Part shown: positions 60,281 through 64,000 of the stretch, piece after piece
How the letters are laid out: each line of letters begins with the position of its first letter
Numbering within the stretch: position 1 is the first letter of the stretch
The notes under the pieces: model-generated
What the model was told of the DNA's origin: nothing
The model's input: only the letters and a program-made list of their open reading frames with translations
Databases searched by the model: none
Position numbers and translations under genes: made by a program
Assembly (NCBI RefSeq): GCF_026283945.1
Contig: NZ_JAPDPC010000001.1
Location: forward strand, 1,550,001-1,614,000
Reading direction: 5' to 3'
Length of the DNA stretch: 64,000 nucleotides
DNA from: Dyella humicola
GTDB taxonomy: Bacteria > Pseudomonadota > Gammaproteobacteria > Xanthomonadales > Rhodanobacteraceae

Positions 60281-61774
60281 ATGTTCCCCCGTGCCTTCCC
60301 CCATACCCTGCGCCTGGCTCCCCTGGCCGGCGCCGTCTTGTTGCTTACTGCATGTGCCTCAACCGGCAAAGGCCCCACGCCGCAAGCCAATCAGCTCTAC
60401 GCGCAGCTCGACCAGGCCAGCAAGGGTTATGAAACCGCCCTGGCGCAGGCGCGGCAGGGTAATGCGGCCGCAGCGCAGCAGACGCTGGATGCATCGCTCG
60501 ATCAGCTGAAGGCTGCCGCCGCGCATTGCGACAAGACGCCTGGCTGCGATCCGCAGCGTTTCTTCTCGGCGTTTGATCGACTGCTCCGTTTGAAGGATGG
60601 CAATTTCTCCGTGGGCGACGACATGGACGCCATGAATGACGAAGCGCCGGAGGGAAGCGTCGCTGCCAAGTCGGGCGCGGCCAGCCTGCCCGAGGCACAA
60701 CGCAGCGTCACCTTGCTGCGCGGACAGCCGCTTTCCCAGTTGATCGCGATGAACGGCCCGGTAAAAGCAGCGCTGGAAATGTGGCTGACCCAGTGGCGTC
60801 CCAACTTGATGGATGCCTATGTCAACTACCAGTTCCTGCGTCACCAGATGTGGCCGCCCTACGAGCGGGCGGATCTGCCGGAGGCGCTGCTGTTCGGCAT
60901 TCTCGCCAAGGAATCGGGCGGCAAGGTGCACGCCGTGTCGCGCTCCGGCGCGGCGGGGCCGTTGCAGTTCATGTATGCGACGGGCATGCGTTTTGGGTTG
61001 GGCATGGAAGACGGATTCGACACCCGCTTCGATCCCGCCGAAGCGGCCCGTGCCAATGCCGATTACCTCAATGAGCAGCTCGGGGTGTTCAACAACAATC
61101 TTGAGCTGACCATTGCCGCGTATAACGGCGGCGAAGGTCGCATGAAACGCCTGGTCGGCGACGACACCTCGGTCAGCCTGTACGACCCGCGCATCTACAA
61201 CCAGCTTTCGCAGGAGACGCGCGACTACGTGCCCTCCGTGCTCGCAGCGGCGTGGCTGTTCCTGCATCCGGAAAGTTACAACCTGCGCTTCCCCCGCGTG
61301 GACGGTGTCGCCGGCAGCGTCACGCTCAAGCGGCCGACGTCGCTGACCGAGTTGACGGTTTGCCTGGGCTCGGCCGGCGGCATGAGTGATGGATGGTTCC
61401 GCACCTTGCGCAACCTCAACCCGCGCCTGGATCCGCAGGTGGCGCAGCCTGCGGGCACGCGCGTCGTGGTTCCCAGGGTTCTGGAAAAGCCGTTCGAAGC
61501 GCGTTGCACCGATGGCCCCTGGCCGATCCTGGCCAATGACCTGCATACGGCCGTGCTGCCCGTCGTGCCGTCCACGCCGGCACCCCCGGCACCGGTGGCG
61601 CGATCGTCGAGCACAACCCGGACGCGCGGCTACGTGGTCAGGCGGGGCGATACCCTGACCAGCATCGTGAACAAGCTGGGTTGCTCCTCGATCGAGGAGG
61701 TGACCGATATCAACGACCTCAAGCATCACCAGCTCAAGCCGGGGCAGACCCTGAAGCTGCCGACCTGTCGATGA
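60281..61774 (+). CDS. mltD: Lytic transglycosylase with LysM domain (MltD-like)
   Basis: About 497 residues. The lipoprotein signal ends LLLTACAS with the lipobox Cys, so it is anchored in the outer membrane. The SLT catalytic domain has ALLFGILAKESGGKVHAVSR with the catalytic Glu, then SGAAGPLQFMYATGMRFGL and TIAAYNGGEGRMKRLVG. A Pro/Ala/Ser linker leads to a C-terminal LysM domain (YVVRRGDTLTSIVNKLGC) that binds peptidoglycan. It cleaves glycan strands to 1,6-anhydro ends. E. coli MltD has two LysM domains; only one is clear here. The ATG at 60281 is used; a GTG four codons upstream is possible. Confidence 0.9.
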   Translation: MFPRAFPHTLRLAPLAGAVLLLTACASTGKGPTPQANQLYAQLDQASKGYETALAQARQGNAAAAQQTLDASLDQLKAAAAHCDKTPGCDPQRFFSAFDRLLRLKDGNFSVGDDMDAMNDEAPEGSVAAKSGAASLPEAQRSVTLLRGQPLSQLIAMNGPVKAALEMWLTQWRPNLMDAYVNYQFLRHQMWPPYERADLPEALLFGILAKESGGKVHAVSRSGAAGPLQFMYATGMRFGLGMEDGFDTRFDPAEAARANADYLNEQLGVFNNNLELTIAAYNGGEGRMKRLVGDDTSVSLYDPRIYNQLSQETRDYVPSVLAAAWLFLHPESYNLRFPRVDGVAGSVTLKRPTSLTELTVCLGSAGGMSDGWFRTLRNLNPRLDPQVAQPAGTRVVVPRVLEKPFEARCTDGPWPILANDLHTAVLPVVPSTPAPPAPVARSSSTTRTRGYVVRRGDTLTSIVNKLGCSSIEEVTDINDLKHHQLKPGQTLKLPTCR

Positions 61775-61812
61775 GCAGGCTTCGGCAAGCGTCATGATCT
61801 TGTTCGGACAAA

Positions 61813-61845
61813 GAAAAACGCCGCCCCTGGGGCGGCGTTTTTCGT
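61813..61845. terminator. Rho-independent terminator, mltD and convergent gene
   Basis: AAAAACGCCGCCCC and GGGGCGGCGTTTTT form a perfect stem around TG, with T-runs in both directions. It ends mltD and could also end the convergent gene at 61864. Confidence 0.92.
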
Positions 61846-61863
61846 TCCACGGAGCATGACCGG

Positions 61864-62298
61864 TCAGGCGGCGGCAGGTGCCTGCATCCACTTCTCGACG
61901 GTGTCGGCGCGGTGGTCTTCCTTCAACTCGCGTAGCACGCGCATCAGCTGGCGGTGATGCGGTTGCAGGTTGGGGTACGGCGTGTCCTTGGTCTCGTGAT
62001 AGGCCGCGGCGAGCCACAGGGCGATACCACGCATGGCCACTTCCGGATTGTCGGAGCGGGCTCGCGCAAAGCCGATATCGGTGCCTTGGCCCCAGGGCAG
62101 GTAGCGTTCTTCTGGCGGCGTCCCATAGAGATGCGGAAAGTCGCTGCGTGCTGCCTGCCCAATTTCACGCAGCGCCATGGTGCCGAGTCGAGAGCGGCTG
62201 CGCTTGGGTAGTTCGTTGATGCTGTGCTCAATCTCGCGAAATTGCCGGCCCAGCTGCCGGCCGCGGTTCATCGCAATAAGTCGGGTCACGATGCGCAC
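61864..62298 (-). CDS. Conserved hypothetical protein
   Basis: A 144-residue protein, mostly helical and basic at the N-terminus (GRQLGRQFREIEHSINELPK). It contains GTMALREIGQAARSDFPHLY and AMRGIALWLAAAYHETKDTP. No signal peptide or motif. The GTG at 62298 has GAGGA six bases upstream and gives the longest frame; an ATG at 62271 is an alternative. Not recognised. Confidence 0.65.
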   Translation of the reverse strand: MRIVTRLIAMNRGRQLGRQFREIEHSINELPKRSRSRLGTMALREIGQAARSDFPHLYGTPPEERYLPWGQGTDIGFARARSDNPEVAMRGIALWLAAAYHETKDTPYPNLQPHHRQLMRVLRELKEDHRADTVEKWMQAPAAA

Positions 62299-62445
62299 GG
62301 GCTGTCCTCGGTCTGACCACGGTTGGCGCGCACACGGCGCTGTCGAGCCGGGATGTTAATCGCGCTCACGATGGCATTGCGCCAAAAAGGTCACAAAACG
62401 ACGCGGTGCGTCAGCATCCCGTCAAGATTTTGACGCGATGGCCGG

Positions 62446-63291
62446 TCAGCCCTGGAGCTGGACGCCCAGCCGCTGGCCTACCTTCACTGGCTCTTGCGAC
62501 GCGAGTCCGTCGAGTTCCGCCATGCCTTCCGGGAACAGCAGGATCACCGTGGAGCCCATGTTGAAGCGGGCCATTTCGGCAAAGCGCTCCAGCGCAATCT
62601 TCTGGCCCGTGAATGACTTGCGTCGAATCGAGGAGGCATAGGGCGGGATCACCAGGCCGTCCCACACGGTGGCCACGCTGGACACCAGGACGGCCCCCAC
62701 CATGACCACGACGAAGGGACCATGCTCACCCTCGAAGTGACAAACCAGTCGCTCGTTGCGCGCGAACAGGCGCGGAATCGCCTCCACCGCGAACGGTGCC
62801 ACGCTGAAGATGCGGCCGGGCACGTGCACGGTTTCCTTCAGCGTGCCGGCAAGCGGCATGTGCACGCGGTGGTAGTCGCGCGGCGACAGATAGATGGTGG
62901 CAAATCGACCGTTGCGGTACGGCACGGCGCTGGCCTCGTCGCCCAGCAGTTCTGCCGCGGTGTACTCCTGGCCCTTGGCCTGGAAGATACGGCCGTCGAC
63001 GACCTTGCCCAGTTGGCTGATCTTGCCGTCGGCCGGCGAGAGCAGGGCGGTCGGGCTGGCGTCCGCGCGACGCGCATCGGGCCGCAGCTTCCGCGTAAAG
63101 AACGCATTGAAGTGCTGGTAGGCCAGTGCATCGGGCTGCGCTGCCTCGGCCATATTGACCTGGTAATTGCGCACGACAGTGCTGATCAGGAAGTCCTTCC
63201 ACGGCTTGAACGTCCAGCGCGTGGCCCAGTAGACCACCCGCGACAGGGCGCGATGGGGAAGGAGGTATTGCAGGAGTACGTTGAAGGTCAT
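62446..63291 (-). CDS. psd: Phosphatidylserine decarboxylase proenzyme
   Basis: A 281-residue membrane-associated enzyme producing phosphatidylethanolamine. It self-cleaves to give a pyruvoyl group. Conserved parts are FNAFFTRKLRPDARRADASP, LLSPADGKISQLG, YLSPRDYHRVHMPLAG with the catalytic His, and HFEGEHGPFVVVMVGAVLVS. The cleavage site reads FNMGSTVILLFPEG: the usual LGST is MGST, but the Gly-Ser pair that is cut is intact, so the enzyme should mature. It is a single gene; its upstream region runs into the palindromic repeat. Confidence 0.95.
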   Translation of the reverse strand: MTFNVLLQYLLPHRALSRVVYWATRWTFKPWKDFLISTVVRNYQVNMAEAAQPDALAYQHFNAFFTRKLRPDARRADASPTALLSPADGKISQLGKVVDGRIFQAKGQEYTAAELLGDEASAVPYRNGRFATIYLSPRDYHRVHMPLAGTLKETVHVPGRIFSVAPFAVEAIPRLFARNERLVCHFEGEHGPFVVVMVGAVLVSSVATVWDGLVIPPYASSIRRKSFTGQKIALERFAEMARFNMGSTVILLFPEGMAELDGLASQEPVKVGQRLGVQLQG

Positions 63292-63342
63292 CCCGCAAGT
63301 ATGAACGATGCGCGCAATTATTACGCCTCGGGCTCGCGTCTG

Positions 63343-64000
63343 CTCCTTCTCGCCGTTGGGGAGCAGGTTGGGATGAGGGGTGGGTGCTCGCGACTGCGCG
63401 ACAACTGAGCGCTATCGCCAGGGTGCCGCTTACGCAGCGGGCGTTTCGATCGCCTGCCGGCGCTCGAGTCACTTTTCTTTTGCTGGCCCAAAAGAAAAGT
63501 AACCCAAAGAAAACGGCCTCTAGAGCTGGTAGCACTCCGTCAGATAGAAGCGTTGGAAGGTTCCCGTGACTAGGGAACTGACTGCCCACGGCGCGACACC
63601 GCGGCTACCCCGCAACGCGCCAAGGCGATGAGGACTTAAGGCAGGCTCGGCCGACGGTCGAGACGCTGGCGGTATCCCAATACTCAGATGGCCATCCGAT
63701 CATCGACGCCTTAAGCCCTCTACGCCATGGCGCGTTGCGGTGTAGCCGCTGTGTGTCGGCCGTGGGCCGCCACTATTTCGGCTGGCCACGCCCGTCAGGC
63801 TCGTATCCCGCGCCATGCTATGAGCTCTTTAGGCCACTACTTTGGGTTACTTTTCTTTTGGGCCAGCAAAAGAAAAGTGACCCGGACCGCGGCAGCGGTT
63901 CGGAACGCCCGCTGCGTAAGCGGCACGCTGGCCACATCGCTCGATCAACGCGTGATGGCAAGCCCCGCCCCTCATCCCAGCCTTCTCCTCGAGGGGGACA
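63343..64000. repeat. Giant palindromic element, copy B (cut by the window edge)
   Basis: A second copy of the 665-bp element at 41138, in the same orientation. The left arm is 63343-63642, the 65-bp centre 63643-63707, and the right arm from 63708 to beyond the edge (about seven bases missing if full length). The same blocks appear: GGTTGGGATGAGGGG, GCCGCTTACGCAGCGGGCGT, CACTTTTCTTTTGCTGGCCC, CCGCAACGCGCCAAGGCGAT. Substitutions relative to copy A are spread over the whole element, so this is not a recent duplicate. No gene is present from 63292 to the end. Confidence 0.87.

Overview
The window is a chromosomal segment of a high-GC gammaproteobacterium, most likely order Xanthomonadales/Lysobacterales and family Rhodanobacteraceae (Dyella/Luteibacter/Rhodanobacter-like). 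The basis is the gene order hfq-hflX-hflK-hflC-DUF2065-purA with miaA upstream, mrp and dcd near metG-rsxB-nth, a single-chain gcvP, a pst-phoU cluster beside a porin, and dispersed AAAGAAAAGT-type intergenic repeats of the kind common in xanthomonads. The taxonomic call is inference from gene order and protein resemblance; no search was run.

Layout: 1-5.6 kb (minus), threonine catabolism (tdh ... kbl) with a large AsmA-like DUF748 gene between the two enzymes. 5.7-6.3 kb, decayed remnant of an S46 dipeptidyl-peptidase gene. 6.3-13.9 kb (plus), exported beta-carbonic anhydrase, miaA, hfq, hflX, hflK, hflC, a DUF2065 protein and purA. 14.1-22 kb, exported M1 aminopeptidase, a secreted GH18 chitinase with two palindromic operator-like sites upstream, and gcvP behind a tandem glycine riboswitch. 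22-28.3 kb, VOC and GYD proteins, tRNA-Leu(CAG), rnr-rlmB-small membrane protein, and an SMR exporter (gdx/sugE) preceded by a guanidine-II (mini-ykkC) riboswitch. 27.5-34.9 kb, phosphate uptake: phoU, pstB, pstA, pstC, pstS (minus), then rnt and an outer-membrane porin that may belong to the Pho regulon. 35-44 kb (minus), a tripartite RND efflux operon, a 665-bp palindromic repeat and a two-component system. 44.2-48.1 kb, small secreted protein, nth, rsxB, metG. 48.2-58.3 kb, a coupled cassette (51-aa membrane protein, HAD phosphatase, DeoR regulator), a DUF2147 protein, mrp, dcd, a lipoprotein, HIT protein, dienelactone hydrolase, rimO, a DUF3025 protein, an orphan PhnD-like binding protein and a secreted protein. 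58.3-63.3 kb, greB with a coupled membrane protein, an MltD-like transglycosylase, a hypothetical gene and psd. The window ends in a second copy of the palindromic repeat.

This is mostly core chromosome with no prophage, transposase or CRISPR array. The least ordinary items are the two copies of a roughly 665-bp element built as two 300-bp inverted arms around a 65-bp centre; two riboswitches recognisable by eye (guanidine-II, tandem glycine); the paired GACAACGTTGTC sites upstream of the chitinase; the S46 peptidase fossil; and a 51-aa membrane ORF coupled by ATGA to a HAD phosphatase. Many further long open frames lie antisense to these genes and are artefacts of the high-GC codon pattern.
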